Notes: generated by a model not told the origin, from the letters alone. 64,000 nucleotides of DNA from CAIMWS01 sp964409245 (GCA_964409245.1 CAYPCQ010000005.1:62001-126000); one strand, 5' to 3'. Positions 20,201 to 35,200 are shown, counted from the stretch's first letter. Program-made: numbers and translations.

Positions 20201-23200
20201 AAGCGCATGGCACTGGGACACGCCTGGGGGATCCAGTGGAGGCGAACGCTCTCATACGGGCCTTTGGGGCCTTCACGCAGAAGCGTCATTTTTGCGCGAT
20301 CGGCAGCACCAAAGCCCACCTCGGACATGCCTCCGCGGCGGCGGGAGTGATCGGCCTCATCCGGATCCTGCTTTCGATGCGCGCCCGCCGCATTCCCGGC
20401 TTGCTGCATTTCCAATCGCTTAATCCGCTCATCGCCTTCGAAAATTCCGCGTTCCATATCAACCGGGAGCCGATGGAATGGAAGGGAACCAACGGCCAGC
20501 CGTTGATGGCCGCGATGAATGCCTTCGGGCACAGCGGCACGAATGTGCACCTGGTCGTCCAGGAACATATCGCCGAAGGCCGGCCGGGCCTCCAGCCAGG
20601 CGGGCCGGGCCTGGTGGTCTTATCCGCCAGGAATCCGGAGCGGCTGGCGGAAACCGTCCGCCAATTCCTCGATTTTTCCCGGGGCTGCCTGGACGCGGAA
20701 TTGGCTGAAGTTTGTTACACCCTGCAGGTGGGGCGGGAGGCGATGAATGAGCGCCTGGGTTTGGTGGTGCAATCATGGGCTGAATTGCGGGAGAAGCTGA
20801 ACGCCTTTCTCGGGGGCGAACCGCGAGTGGAAGGCCTCGTGCGGGGTTCGGCCAGAACCCATCGGGAAGCCCTGGCTGCCTTTCTGCAGGATGAAGATGC
20901 CGGCCAGGCGATCGTGGCCTGGTTCGCCAAGCGCAAATACAACAAATTACTCGATGTTTGGGTGAAGGGATTCCCGGTGGATTGGCGGCGGCTTTATCCG
21001 GGGCCAATCCCGCAGCGCCGGCATTTGCCCCCATACCCCTTTGCCAACGACCGGTATCCCACACCGCCGATGCCGGGCTTGGTGAATCCAACGTTGCCTG
21101 CCGGGGAGGCGGCGCTGGAAACCGGCCGCCAGAGTGGCCCGCCTCGGGCGCCGGCCGCGAGTGGGGCGGCCGCTCCTGGTCAGGCTGCGGGATCGCCCGC
21201 GGGCGATGGCTGGGCTGGGGTTTCCTTCGTGCCCGTCTGGGAGCCGCGCGCCGCGCAGCCGGAGCCCCGCCTGGCTCCTCGCACCGTGCTGCTGGCCTAT
21301 CATCCCTCGTTTTGCGGTTTCGAGCAGAGTATTATCAGCCATTACCGCCAGCTATCGCCGCCGGTTTCCCTGGTCGCGTGCGATCTTTCAAAGAATCCAG
21401 CCGAACTCACGGCGGCCCTGGCAAAGATGCCGCAGCCCGATTGCTTCTATTTCCTGTCGATTCCCAATCCGCTCCCGAATGGGAATCCATGCCAGCACCT
21501 CGCCGAAGACCTGGAAAAACACGAACTGGCACTCCTGCGCCTCTTGAAGGCCTTGAAGCAGCAAGCGGCCAGAACTGCCGTCATGGACGTTTTTATTTTG
21601 ACGGCCGGCCACTATCGGGTGGGCCTCGAGGAGGTCGTGCCCACCGGTGGCGGAGTCACGGGGCTGGCCTATTCCCTCGCCCAGGGGGACCATCGGTTCC
21701 GGGTCCGCAATATCGATTTGTCAAGGGAGGATCTGGCGGGTGCTGATCGGCACGCCGCGTTGCTCGAGCAGATTCATGCGGAAGGCGCTTCCGGCCGGGG
21801 TGAGGTGGTCAAGTTGTGCGATGGCCTGCGCTTTGAGCGGACCTTCCACCGGTGGCATTGGGAGGGCTGGCGAACCGGCTCGGGCCTGAGGCCGGGAGGG
21901 GTTTATGTCATTCTTGGCGGGAGCGGGGTGGTGGGCGGTGTCATCACCCGTGGCCTGATGCAGCATCACGGTGCGCGGGTGGCCTGGCTGGGGCGCAGAT
22001 CCAGGGAGGATGCGGGCATCCAGGCGCAGCTTCGCGCCTGCACGCAGGGGGGGCAGGCGCCGGATTATTATGAGGCCGATGCTCTCCAGCCCGAGTCGCT
22101 GGCGCGGGCGGTGGCCCAGATCAAGCAGCGCTATGGAAAGATCCATGGCGCCGTCTTTGCTGGATTGATTTTCGATCCGAAGAACGACCTGGAGCACACC
22201 ACGGAGGAAACCTTCGCGCAAATCGTGGGCCTCAAGGCCCTGGGCGGTTTCAATTTTTACCAATGCCTGAGGGCGGAGGATCTGGATTTCCTATGCCATT
22301 TTTCATCCATCCAGGCCTTTCCGTTTCTGCCGGCCCGGGAAAGTTGCGGATACGCCGCGGGCATCACCTTTGCGGATACGTTGGCGGCGTGTTTGGGGCC
22401 GGAAGCGCCTTTCCCGGTGGGGGTCATCAACTGGGGATACTGGGAACGGTCCGTTTCCGGGACTGAGCTGGAAGCGCGGCTGGCCGAGCGTTTTGGATTG
22501 ATTTCGGACCTGGCAGGTTTCGGATTCTTTGAACGGTTCACCAATCTGCTCCGGAACCGTGCCGCCAGCCAGATGGTTTGCATGGGCACGGCGGAGCGCG
22601 TCCAAACCTTGATGGGCGGCCCCAAGGCGGATATCCTTTCGGCCCAGGAGGCCACTGCGGGCAGCCTGGCTCCCGGATTATTCCAGGATAGCCCGCAGCG
22701 CCTGGCGGAGGTGCAGAACCTGGTTGAGGAAAATCCGCTCCCAGCTTTCGAGCCGTGGATGATCCGCCTGCTTGAGGCGCAGCTGCGGCGCATGGATGCC
22801 TATGGCCACGACGGCGCTTTGAAAAGCGCGCACGAAATGCAATCCGCCGGATTGCTGGCAGAACATTACCGGCCCTGGTGGGAGGAGTGCAGAGGCTTGG
22901 TGGAGCGGGGGGGCGGCAGGCCTGCTTCCATTCCAAACCCCGACGATGTATGGGAACTGTGGGATCGTGAAAAGCTGGCTTTCCTGGAGAATCCCAATCT
23001 CCGGTGGGCGGTGGAGCTGGTTGAAAACTGCCTGCGTAACCTGCCTGCGGTCCTCAAAGGTGAGGTCCAGGCGACCAACATCCTTTTCCCGAAGGCCTCC
23101 CTGCAGCCAGTGGAGCATCTCCATCAAGGCAACGCACTGGCTGATTGCCTGAATGGCATCGTGGCCGATTCCCTGGCGCGCTATGTGCAGCATCGCCTCC

Positions 23201-26200
23201 AATCGGACCCGGGGGCGGCGATCCGGATCCTGGAGGTGGGCGCTGGAACGGGAGGAACCACCGGCGCCGTTTTGGCGGGCTTGGGGAATGGCGGGGGAAA
23301 TATTGCCGAATACGCCTACAGCGACGTCTCCCAGGCGTTCCTGGCCCATGGGCAAAAACAGTTTGCCGCGAATCACCCATGCCTGACCTTCTCCATATGG
23401 AATATTGAAACGCCGCCGCTGCGGGATTGGGTGGGGCGCTACGACGTGGTCATCGCCACGAACGTGCTGCATGCCACCCGCAACATCCGGGAGACGCTCC
23501 AACACCTGAAGGTGGTGCTCAAGCGCCACGGTTTGCTGATCCTGAATGAGGTCGTTGAAAAATCGCTTCTAGGAACCCTGACGTTTGGATTGCTGGATGG
23601 TTGGTGGCGTTTTCAAGATCGTGAAATCAGGATTCCTGGGACGCCGCTTTTGGCGCCCGGCCGGTGGCAATCGGTATTGCATCAGGAGGGTTTTGCAGCG
23701 GTGGTGTTTCCGGTGGCGGCAACCCGCAAATTGGGGCAGCAGGTGGTGATTGCGGAAAGCGATGGGATCTTTCATTTGCCGGTGGCGCCGCTCCCCGGGC
23801 CAGGCGCCACGGCTTGCCCCGCGGTGGAGGCCTCAGCACCCCAAGCCAGCCTGCGGGTGAGGAAAACCGAGGTGCGAATGGCGGTGGCGGAGGTCATCGG
23901 GCAATCGCTCGCCGAATCATTGAATATCCCCTCCGCTAAAATTGATCGGGATTGCTCGTTTTCGGACTACGGCATCGACTCCATTCTGGGCGTGGGTTTT
24001 ATCGATTTGGTGAACGCCCGTTTGCACACCGATCTGGGCACCGCCATTATTTTTGATTACTCCACCGTGGATCAACTGGCCGGACATGTCCTGCAGGCGT
24101 TTCCGGCGGTTGCCGATGCTTTCAATAGCCGTGGCGAGACCGCCGGGCCGGATCTCCCGCAGGAAAAACCGCCCGGGCCGGAAATCAAGCCGGATTCCGC
24201 ACCGGCTGGGGCCGGGCCTGATTTGGCAGCCGGGGCTTTGGTGGCCCCTGGCCAGGGGGATTCTCCGATCGCGGTGATCGGCATGTCAGGGCAGTTTCCA
24301 GGAGCGGAAAACGTGGCGCGTTTTTGGGAAAACCTGATGGCGGGTGTCGATGGCATCAGCGTGCTGCCAGATCGCTATCTGAAGGAGGAATTATTCCGCT
24401 TGCAGGGCGCTGGGGAAGGTTATCGGTGGGGCGGCATTCTGGAAGGGCGCGATCATTTTGATCCCTTGTTTTTCAGGATTTCCCCGCGCGAGGCGGAGTC
24501 GATGAGCCCGCACCAGCGTTTGGTTTTGCAGGAAGGCTGGAAAAGCCTGGAGGATGCCGGCTACAATCCCCGCGGCCTGCAGAACCAGCGCGTCGGCGTT
24601 TTTATCGGGGCCGAGCCGGCGGGATACTTTCACGAATCCTTCACCGGTTCTTCGGATGCCATTGTGGCCTCGCGGCTTTCCTATCATCTCAACTTGCGGG
24701 GCCCCGCCCTGGCGGTGAACACCGGGTGCTCCTCTTCGGCGGCGGCCATTCACCTGGCCTGCGAAAGCCTGCGGAGACACGAAACGGACCTGGCCCTGGC
24801 GGGGGGTGTCTGCGCCACGGTCGGGCCCAGCGGATTGAATGTCCTCTCGGATGCCGGCATGCTTTCCCCGACCGGCCAGTGCCACAGCCTGGATGGGTCA
24901 GCCAATGGCACGGTATTGTCCGAGGGCGTGGGCGTGGTGGTGCTCAAACGGTTGGCGGATGCACTGGCCGCGGGGGACGCCATCCACGGGGTGATCCAGG
25001 CTTCCGGCATGAACCAGGATGGCGCCAGCAATGGCATTTCGGCGCCCAACGGGATCGCCCAGGAGGCGCTGATCGCCGATGTTTACCGGCGGTTTGGGAT
25101 TGATCCTGAACAGATTGGTTATGTCGAAACGCATGGCACCGCGACGCGGCTCGGGGACCCGGTCGAGGTCAACGCGTTGATCCGGGCGTTCCGGCAATTC
25201 ACGGCGAAGACGCACTTCTGCGCGTTGGGGAGCGCCAAGGCGCATATCGGCCACACCTCGGCTGCCTCCGGGGTGATCGGATTGATCAAGGTGCTCCTGA
25301 CGCTCCAGCAACGAGTGATTCCGGGCTTGCTGCATTTTGAAGCGATCAATCCCCTGTGCCAAATCGAAGGCTCAGCCTTCCTGGTGAACCAGGCCCCGCG
25401 GGACTTGGCCGCAGACGGTGGCCACCCCAGGATGGCCGCCTTAAGCTCTTTTGGACACAGCGGCACCAATGTGCACCTGGTCGTGCGGGAGCCTGTGGAA
25501 AGCCTGGCCTGCCAGGCCCGGCCAGCCTCAGGGGGGCCGCAGTTGGTTGTTTTATCCGCCAAAAGCGGGGAACGGCTCAACGCGCTGGCCAGGAACCTGG
25601 GCGCTTTTCTCGAAAGCCATCCGGATACCGCGCTGGCCGAGCTGGCCTACACGCTGCAAGTGGGACGTGATGCCATGCCCGAGCGGGTGGCGTGGCTCGT
25701 CAAGGACAACTCCGATTTGGCGGAAAAGCTCCGCCTCTTCCTCAGTGGCGCGCCTTTGGGCGCCGATGGTTGGAGAGGGCACGTGGATGAGGAATCTTCA
25801 GCCATCCGGTGGCTGGCCGCGGATGAGGATGCGCGGGAGCTGGTGGGCAAGTGGATCAGTGCCGGCAAACTGGAGAAGCTCGGGGAGCTTTGGGCGCAAG
25901 GCTTTGAAATCGACTGGAAACAACTCCACGGCGGCGGCGGGGGGCGGCGCCGGATCCATCTGCCGACGTATCCTTTTGTTCGCGACTCCTATTGGATTCC
26001 AGCGGCCACCACGAGGATGGCGGAGGCGGTGGCAGGTTCAGCCGATCGGCACCCATTAGTGCACGAGAACCGCTCGAGCTTTTTGCGCCAGCGGTTTTCC
26101 TCGCGGTTCACCGGCGCCGAGTTTTTCTTCAATGACCACCGGGTGCGGGGCATCAAAGTGTTGCCGGGAGTGGCCCACCTGGAAATGGCCCGCGCCGCTG

Positions 26201-29200
26201 TGGAAGAGGCCCTGGCCCTGGAATCGGAATCCCAAACCAAGGCCGCTGGGTTGCCCAAGCCCACCGTCCTGCGCCAGGTCACCTGGCTGCGGCCGCTGTG
26301 CCTCAAGAACCCCGGGCTGGAGGTTCAAATTGAATTGACGCGACATGATGCCGGGGCCATTGGCTTTGAAATCTGCACGCACGACGTGACCGATGGGAAA
26401 ACCGTGTATTCCCAGGGCACGGTTTCCTGGGAAGCAGTCGCGGAATCCCCGGTGATCGATCTCTCCGGACTGAGGGAGGCAATCCGCCAAGGCTGTTATA
26501 CCCCCGGCCAGTGTTACGAAACTTTTCGGCAGCTGGGAATCGAGTATGGAAACGGCCATAGGGGGCTGGAGGAGCTTTATGTTGGGGATGGCCAATTGCT
26601 GGCCAGGATCGGCCTGCCAGACGCGGTTGCCGATACCAAAGACCAATACACGCTTAATCCCTCCCTGCTCGATGCGGCGCTGCAAGGGTTTATTGGCTTC
26701 ATGATGGGCCGGGCCGGGGAGGCTTCCCCCACCGCTCTCAAACCATCCCTTCCTTTCGCCTTGGAGCGGCTCGAAATACTCGCCCCATGCCCCTCCTCGA
26801 TGTGGGCCTGGATTCGGTCCTCAGCCGGCAGCGCCCCTGGGGACAAGGTTGCCAAATTCGACATTGATCTCTGTGACGGCCAGGGGCGGATCTGTGTGCG
26901 GATGCAGTGCTTCTCCACCCGCCTGCTCGATGATGGGCTGGCCGCGGACGCCGGAACACCCTCCCCGGAGGCCCATCTGCTGATCCAGAGCCCGGTGTGG
27001 AACGTGGTGCCATCATCTGCGCGGCGGGGGCCGAGGGAACCAAAGCCGGGCGCCCACCTGGTGGTCATCGGCGGATCTGGCCGGGACCAGCAAAGCCTCC
27101 AAGACCTGTATCCGGAAACGACGTTCCTGGCGGTTGAGCCGGACCAGCTCCGGACCCAACTGGCAGCGGTGGCGCGGGTGGATCATGTGCTCTGGATCGC
27201 CCCTTGGGAAACGGTGGAGTCCCTGACCGACGAAAGGCAGGTGTCCAACCAGGCGGAGGGGGTTTACCAAGTGTTCGGCATCGTCAAAGCATTATTGAGC
27301 CGGGGTTTCGGCGATCGGGATCTGGCTTGGACCTTCATTACCCGGCAAACGCACGCGGTTTGGCCGGGCGACACCGCCTATCCCCTGCATGCGAGCGTGC
27401 ACGGATTCGTCGGATCGCTGGCGAAGGAATACCCCCATTGGAAGATTCGGCTGCTGGATCTGCCGGGAGCTGGGGATTTGCCCTGGCGATCGATGCTGGA
27501 AATGCCTTTCTCCCCGGCGGGGGACGCCTGGTTTTATCGCCATGGCGAATGGTTTGAGCGTTCGTTGATCGCGGTTGGCAGCCTTGCCTCCGAGGCGCCT
27601 CTTTATCGCCAGGATGGTGTCTATGTTGTGATTGGAGGGGCGGGAGGGATTGGGGAGGCCTGGACCCGCTTCATGATCGAGAACTACCGGGCCAAGGTGT
27701 ATTGGATTGGCCGGCGCAGCCTCGATGCGGCTATTCAGGAGCGGTTGGATCGTTTCGCGGGCGCGGATCTGCGGCCCGAATACCTGTGTGCCAATGCGGC
27801 GGAGCTGGCTCCCCTCCAAGTGGCTTATTCCCGCATCAAGGAGCGGCATGGCGTGATTCATGGCGTCGTCCATTCCGCCATTGTGCTGCTCGACAAGAGC
27901 CTCGCCAACATGGACGAAGCCCGGTTCCGGGCGGGGCTGGAGGCCAAAGTGGAGGCCAGCGTGCGCATCGCCCAGGTGTTCGGTGGCGAGCCGCTCGATT
28001 TCCTGCTCTTTTTCTCCTCTCTGCAGTCGTTTTCCAAGGCTCCCGGACAAAGCAATTACGCCGCTGGCTGCACTTTCAAGGACGCCTTTGCCGGCGCGCT
28101 GGCCAGGGAGCGGGCTTATCCTGTGAAGGTGGTCAACTGGGGGTATTGGGGCAGTCTCGGCATCGTCAAGGACGCCGCCTGCCACCAGCGCATGGCGCTG
28201 GGAGGAATGGGATCCATCGAGCCTGAGGAAGGCCTGGCGGCGCTCCAGCAAGTCATGAGCGGATCGCTTGGCCAGGCCGCCATTTCCAAGCTCATCGCCA
28301 CCCCGGCCGCCGGCAATCCCCGGCTTGAGCCGGAATGGATGCGGGTTTTATCCCGGCCCGGATGGCCGCCCGGTTGGGCTTTTCTGGAGCAGAAGGCGCC
28401 GTCGGAGGCTGAGCAATGGCTGCCGCGGATCACGGATTTGGAGCCGGTGGAAATGGAGCAAACGCTGGTTGGCTTGCTATGGGCAGGCCTGAACACCGCG
28501 GGCGTGCTCGAAGGCGAAGCCATCAACCGGTCCGCGGTCCGCCCGGGCTATCAGGCCTGGCTGGATCAGAGCCTGGCCATCCTGAAGGCCCATGGGTGGC
28601 TCGCGCGGCCGGGAGCCAGGGGGGGCGCACCGGAATCCGTCCCCAGCGCCGGAGCGCAATGGGAGGCCTGGGAAAAGGCCCGGAGCGGATGGCTCAAGGA
28701 TGAAAGGGTGGCGGCGCAAATGACCTTGCTGGAGGCCTGCCTGCGCGCGCTTCCGGACCTGCTGCTGGGGCGCCGCAAAGCCACGGATGTGCTGTTCCCG
28801 GCCTCTTCCACACGCCTCGTAGAGGGGGTTTACCAGGGCAACCCAGTGGCGGATTTCTTCAACGAGCAACTGGCGGATGTGCTGGTGGCCTATCTAAAGG
28901 CGCGGACCGCGCAGCCTGGCGCGCCACGGCTGCGGATTTTGGAGGTGGGCGCCGGAACCGGGGGGACCAGCGCGGGGTTGCTGGCAAAACTCAAGCCCTT
29001 CGAGGCCTGGATTGAGGAATACTGCTATACGGATATCTCCAAGGCGTTCCTGTTCCACGCCGAGAAGGTTTTCGCGCCCACCTATCCGTTTGTCACCACC
29101 AGGCTTTTTGATGTCAGCCGGCCTTTGGCTGAGCAGGAAGTTCCTTTGGGCGGCTTTGACGTTTGTGTGGCGACCAATGTCCTGCACGCCACGGAGGACA

Positions 29201-32200
29201 TCCGGTGGACACTCAGGAATGTGAAGGCCGCCCTGCAGCGGGGCGGGCTGCTCCTGATCAACGAACTGTGCCGGAGCAGCCTTTTTGCCCATCTGACTTT
29301 CGGCCTGCTCGATGGCTGGTGGCTTTACCAGGATGCTGAATTGAGGATTCCCGGCTGTCCCGGGCTGTACCCGGAAACCTGGTTGAGGCTGCTGGGCCAG
29401 GAGGGCTTTGGCCGGGCCGTTTTTCCGGCGCGGCACCGGCATGATCTCGGGCAGCAACTCATTGTGGCTGAGAGCGATGGCGTCATCCGGCAGCAGCAGG
29501 CCCGGCCCGCCGCTCCGCCGCCGGTGCAACCCGAGGCGAAACCCGGCCCGGTGGAACCGGTTGGTGAATCATTGAAAGCCCGCGCCAGCGCGTATCTCAA
29601 ACGCTTGATTGCCGGTGAGCTGCGAATGAAGCCGGGCCAGTTGGATGCGGCCAAGCCGCTGGAGGCCTACGGGATGGATTCGATCCTGGTGGTCCACCTG
29701 ACAAATGCCCTGCGCAAACACTTTGAGAATATCACCAGCACCTTGTTTTTCGAAGTGCAGACGATCGACGCCTTGGTGGATCACTTGCTGAAACACCAAA
29801 AGGAGGCGGTGATCAGGAACGTGGGAATGGCGGCGCCGCCGGAATCCACTGCCCGGCAAGCCACCACCGGTCCCGTTGCGCCTGTGCCATCGGTTTCGCC
29901 TGCCCCTCCCGCCATGGAGCGGCCAGCGCGGCTGGCCGCCCCGGTTCCGCCGCCGCCGCCCGCCAGTGCGGAGATTGCCATCGTTGGCCTGAGCGTTCGT
30001 TTTCCGCAGGCGCGCGACGTCGATGAATTCTGGAGCAATTTGAAAGCGGGCCGGAACTGCATTACCGAGATCCCCAAAGAGCGCTGGGATTGGACGCTCC
30101 ATTACCACGAGGAGGCTGGCCGCCGTGGCAGCTACTATTCCAAATGGGGCGGTTTTGTGGCGGACGCCGCCTGCTTCGACCCCTTGTGCTTCCAGATTTC
30201 CCCCCGGGAAGCCCACCGCATGGATCCGCAGGAGCGGATTTTCCTGGAGACTGCTTACGCCTGCATCGAGGACGCGGGCTACACGCCGGGGACGCTCTGC
30301 CAGTCGCGGCGCGTGGGGGTGTTTGTGGGGGTGATGAACAGCGCCTATCATCCACTGCCCAACTACTCTTCGGTGGCCAACCGGGTCTCCTACCAGCTGG
30401 ATTTGCAGGGCCCCAGCCTGGCGGTCGATACCGCCTGCTCAGCCTCGCTGACCGCCATCCATCTGGCCATCGAAAGCCTTGTTTCGGGGACGAGTGAATG
30501 CGCCCTTGCGGGCGGCGTGAATCTCAACTTGAGCCCGCTCCACTACCTGCGGTTGAGCGAGGCCCGGATGCTATCGCCGGGTCCGGAATGCAGGCCGTTT
30601 GGGAGCGGCGCCGATGGCATGGTGGATGGTGAGGGCGTTGGGGCCGTGCTCCTCAAGAAATTAAGCCAGGCGATCGCGGATGGGGATCACATTCACGGGG
30701 TGATCAAGGCCAGTGCGGTGAATGCCGGTGGCAAAACCAACGGATACACGGTGCCGAATCCGGTCGCCCAGGCCCGCCTGGTTGCCGATGCCCTCGACCG
30801 TGGGGGCATTCCTCCCCGAACCATATCCTATATTGAGGCCCATGGGACAGGCACGGTGTTGGGTGATCCCATTGAAATCATCGGTCTTACCCGCGCGTTC
30901 CAGGAAGTATCCAAGCAGGCCACGCCGGATCTCCAATTCTGCGCCGTGGGTTCGATCAAGTCCAATATTGGCCATTGCGAGAGCGCGGCGGGAATCGCCG
31001 GCCTGGCCAAGATCCTGCTGCAGCTGAAGCACGGGCAGTTGGCGCCGTCGCTGCACGCCGAGTCCACCAATCCCAACATCGATTTCGCTCGCACGCCTTT
31101 CTACGTTCAACAGAAGCTCCAGGAGTGGCAGCGCCCTGTGCTCCTTATCGATGGAGTGGAAACCACCTGCCCGCGCCGGGCGGGCCTCTCGTCCTTTGGA
31201 GCGGGCGGCGCCAACGCCCACTTGGTGGTGGAGGAATTCCTGCCGCCGGCCCGGTCATGGGCCAATGAGCCGGCAGGCTCGGAATCCGCCGCCATTGTAT
31301 TATCCGCCCGAACCGCTGAAAGCCTGGCGGAGGTGGTGGGGCGGCTGTTGAAGTTCCTGGATGATCATCCGGGCGTTTGCCTGGGGGATCTGGCCTATAC
31401 TTTGCAGGTTGGTCGCGAAGCGAAGGAGCAACGGCTGGGATTGGCGGTCCGGTCGGTGCCTGAACTCCGGGAGAAGCTCACCTTGTGGCAGCAAGGGGAA
31501 ACGGGAATCGAAGGTTTATATGGTGGCGATCCCCAAGCGGCCCGCGAGACCATGTCGCTGTTCAGCGCCGATGAAGAGCTCGGGGAAGCGGTGGCCAAGT
31601 GGATTTCGCGGAGGAAAATCGACCGGCTGCTGGAGCTGTGGGTGAAGGGACTGGGAGTGGATTGGAGCGGGCTTCACCCAGCGGGCCGAAGGGCTCGCAT
31701 CAGCCTGCCAACCTATCCTTTTGCCCGCGAGCGATACTGGCATGCCGAATCCAGTGCCCTTCCCAATGGAATACCCGGGCCGGCGATCGAACTGACACCC
31801 GCAGCCCATCCACCCTTGGCGGATCTTCCCGCGGGCAGCAAGGCTCCGCGCATCACGTTAACGCCGTTGTCCGCCGCCAGTTCCGCCGTCGCGGAAATGC
31901 CGGTTCCGAAGGCCAATGAAATGGCTGCCCTGGCGCAGGCAGTGGCCCGGGATGAGGATTTGGAGCAGCAGTTGGCTGCCAGCCTGGCGGAAGCCCTTTT
32001 GATGAAGCCCGGCGCCATCGATCCCGAGAAGTCGTTCGTCGAACTGGGCTTGGATTCCATCGTCGGTGTGGAGTGGATTCAGACGCTCAATAAAGCATAC
32101 GGATTGCGTTTATCCGTGACCAAGCTGTACGACCACCCCAACCTTCGCCAATGGGCGGCGTTTATCCGTGAACAACTGCGGGGCCGCCCGGCTGCGGAGG

Positions 32201-35200
32201 TTCCGCGGGCGTTGACGCCGGGTCCGGCCGCGCCCACAAAGCCGCTGGCTCCGCCTGCGCCTGCCGAACAACCCGGATTATTGGCGGACTTGACCGGCAG
32301 CCTCGCGGCCACCTTGATGATGGCGCCGGCCGATGTTTCCGTGAGCAAATCCTTTGTCGATCTTGGCTTGGATTCGATCCTGGGTGTGGAATGGATCAAG
32401 GGCCTCAACCAGCAGTATGGGCTGCGGCTTGCAGTTTCCGCGATCTATGACCATCCCAATCTTGAAGCATTCGCCGCTCTGTTGCGCCAGGAGGTCAAGC
32501 CGTTGGTTCATCCAGGTCCGGAGTCATTGCCTGAATCACCCAGGCCACTCGCACCCCCCGTGGCGGAACTTCGCGTGGCAGCGGACACCCGGTCTCGTCC
32601 CACACCAGCCACGCCTGGCCGGATTGCCATCGTCGGCATTTCCGGGCGGTATCCCCAGGCCGAAGACTTGAACCAATACTGGAAGAATCTGGCTGCGGGG
32701 CGCCATTCGGTCCGCGAAATTCCCCCTTCCCGCTGGGATGTTTCCCGTTATTACCATCCGGACCCCAGCCAGCCGGGAACCATCTACTGCAAATCCCTGG
32801 GCATGCTGGATGGCGTGGATTGCTTTGATCCGCTGTTCTTCATGATTTCACCAGACGAGGCGGAAGGGATGGATCCGCAACACCGGCTGTTCCTGGAGGA
32901 GGGATACCGGGCCGTGGAGAATGCGGGTTATGGGCTGAGGAATGTGGGCAACCAAGCCTGTGGTGTTTACCTCGGGATCATGAGCAATGAGTACGGGGCG
33001 ATGCTCACGGAACGGCCGGAGGGACGCTCCCTGGCCGGGAACAGTTTTGCCATGGGCGCCGCCCGCCTGGCCTATTTTCTCAACCTGAAGGGGCCCGCCA
33101 TCCCGGTTGACACGGCGTGTTCATCCTCCTTGGTGGCAGCGCACCTGGCCTGCCAGGCCTTGTTGAATCGGGAGATCGATATGGCGGTGGTTGGAGGGGT
33201 CAGCCTCTATTTGCGGTCGGAGTCGTATCTGGGCATGTGCGCGGCCGGCATGCTGGCCGCCGATGGGCGCTGCAAGCCGTTTGACGCCAGTGCGGACGGG
33301 TTCATCCCCGGTGAGGGAGTGGGGGGGATGGTTTTGAAACGCCTCGAGGAGGCCGAGGCGGATGGGGATATCATCCATGGGGTGATCCTGGGCTCGGCGA
33401 TCAACCAGGATGGCCGGACCAACGGCATCACCGCGCCGAGCATGACGAGCCAGATCGACCTCGTGCGCAATTTGTATCAGCGCCTGGATATCGATCCCCA
33501 AAGCATCGGCTATGTCGAAATGCATGGGACCGGAACCCGGTTGGGGGATCCGATCGAACTGGAGGCGCTGGCCGCGGTTTACCGGCAGGCAACGGAGCGC
33601 CGGCAGTTCTGTGCGATCGGTTCGGTGAAGAGCAATATCGGCCACGCTTCCGCGGCCGCCGGGATCGCCAGCCTCCACAAGGTTTTGCTTTGTTTGAAAC
33701 ACCAGATGCTGGTGCCGACACTGCATTTCAAGAAGCCCAATCCGCACTTCGACCTGGACGGTTCTCCGTTTTATGTCAATACGCAGTGCAAGCCATGGGA
33801 CCGCGTGGGTGGTCAGCCCCGCCGGGCGGCGATCAGCTCCTTCGGCTTCAGTGGAACCAACGCCCACCTGGTCATTGAGGAATATCTTAAACGCCCGGCT
33901 TCGCCTTTAAGGCCAGGCAAAGTGATTATTCCGTTATCCGCCAAAACCCCGGATGCGCTGCGCTCGGCGGCCAGCCGGCTGCTGGCGGCCCTCCGGGATG
34001 AAACAGGAAACCTGCCCAAACCGAATCTCGCGGATCTGGCGGGCACGCTGCAACTGGGGCGCGATGCCTTTGAGGAGCGCGCCGCTTTTGTGGCCGCGTC
34101 CTGGCAGGAGCTGGAGGTTCGATTGCAGGCGATCGCGGAGGGCTCCCCGGGTGGCGGAAATATCAACCGCGGCCGCGTGCGGGGTGAGAAGTCCGTCCAG
34201 CCCAAGGGGGCGGCGGGCAGGGAAGTTTTCCAGCCCCATGGGGAACCGCTGGGCCTGGAGCAGTATGAACAGGTGGCGGCTTTATGGGCTGCGGGCCGCG
34301 ATATTGATTGGCACCGCCTCTACCCGTCGGGCCACCGGCCGGCGATGGTTTCCCTGCCCGGCTATCCATTTGCACGAGAACGGTATTGGGCAGCGTCCTC
34401 CACGGAACCTGGCACCGGCCCCAAGGAAGCGATTTGGCCGCACCCGTTCCTGCAAGGTTATGCTCCCGATGGAAACCGCCGCCATTTTGTGGCGGCCTTT
34501 TCCGGGCGGGAATCCTTTTTGCGGGATCACCTGCTGAATGGGGAGAAAGTGCTTTCGGGTTCCTGCTGCCTGGAGATGGTTTGTGCTGCCTTGGACAAGG
34601 TGGATCCCATCCGGGGGCGCCCCATTATTTTCAGGCAGGTTGCCTGGCTGGCGCCGGTGATGGTTGGGGATGCAGGCTGCGAAGTCCTGGTTTTCCTGGA
34701 GCCTTCCGCGGAGGAATCCTTTGCCTTTGAAATCCGTTCCTGCAACCCGGGGCAGCACGAGCCAGTGGTCCACGCCCGCGGGGTGGTCATGGCTGGCGTG
34801 GCCAAGCCTGGACCGGGCCTGGACCTTCGGGAATTGAGAACGCTCACGGGCGGGAAAGAATTCAATCGCACCCAGTGCTATGCGGCCTTTGCGGGGATGG
34901 GGGTTCAATATGGCCCGATGTTCCAGGCGGTCGATGTCCTGCGCTGTGGCAGCGGTCACGTGCTCGCCCAAATAATCCGGCCAGAGCCGGATGAAACGGT
35001 GGATCGGCCATTCATCCTGCATCCAGGAATCCTGGATGGCGCCTGGCAGGCGGCGATTGGGTTCGCCCTGGCCGCCGCTGGGGACAATGGTTCCGCCGAC
35101 CCCCATCGAGCGTCCCCTCCTTTGAGGGTTCCTTTCGCCATCGAAGAAATGGAGATTTTTAGCGCCCAAGCAGACCGGATGTGGGCTTGGGTTCGCTCCT

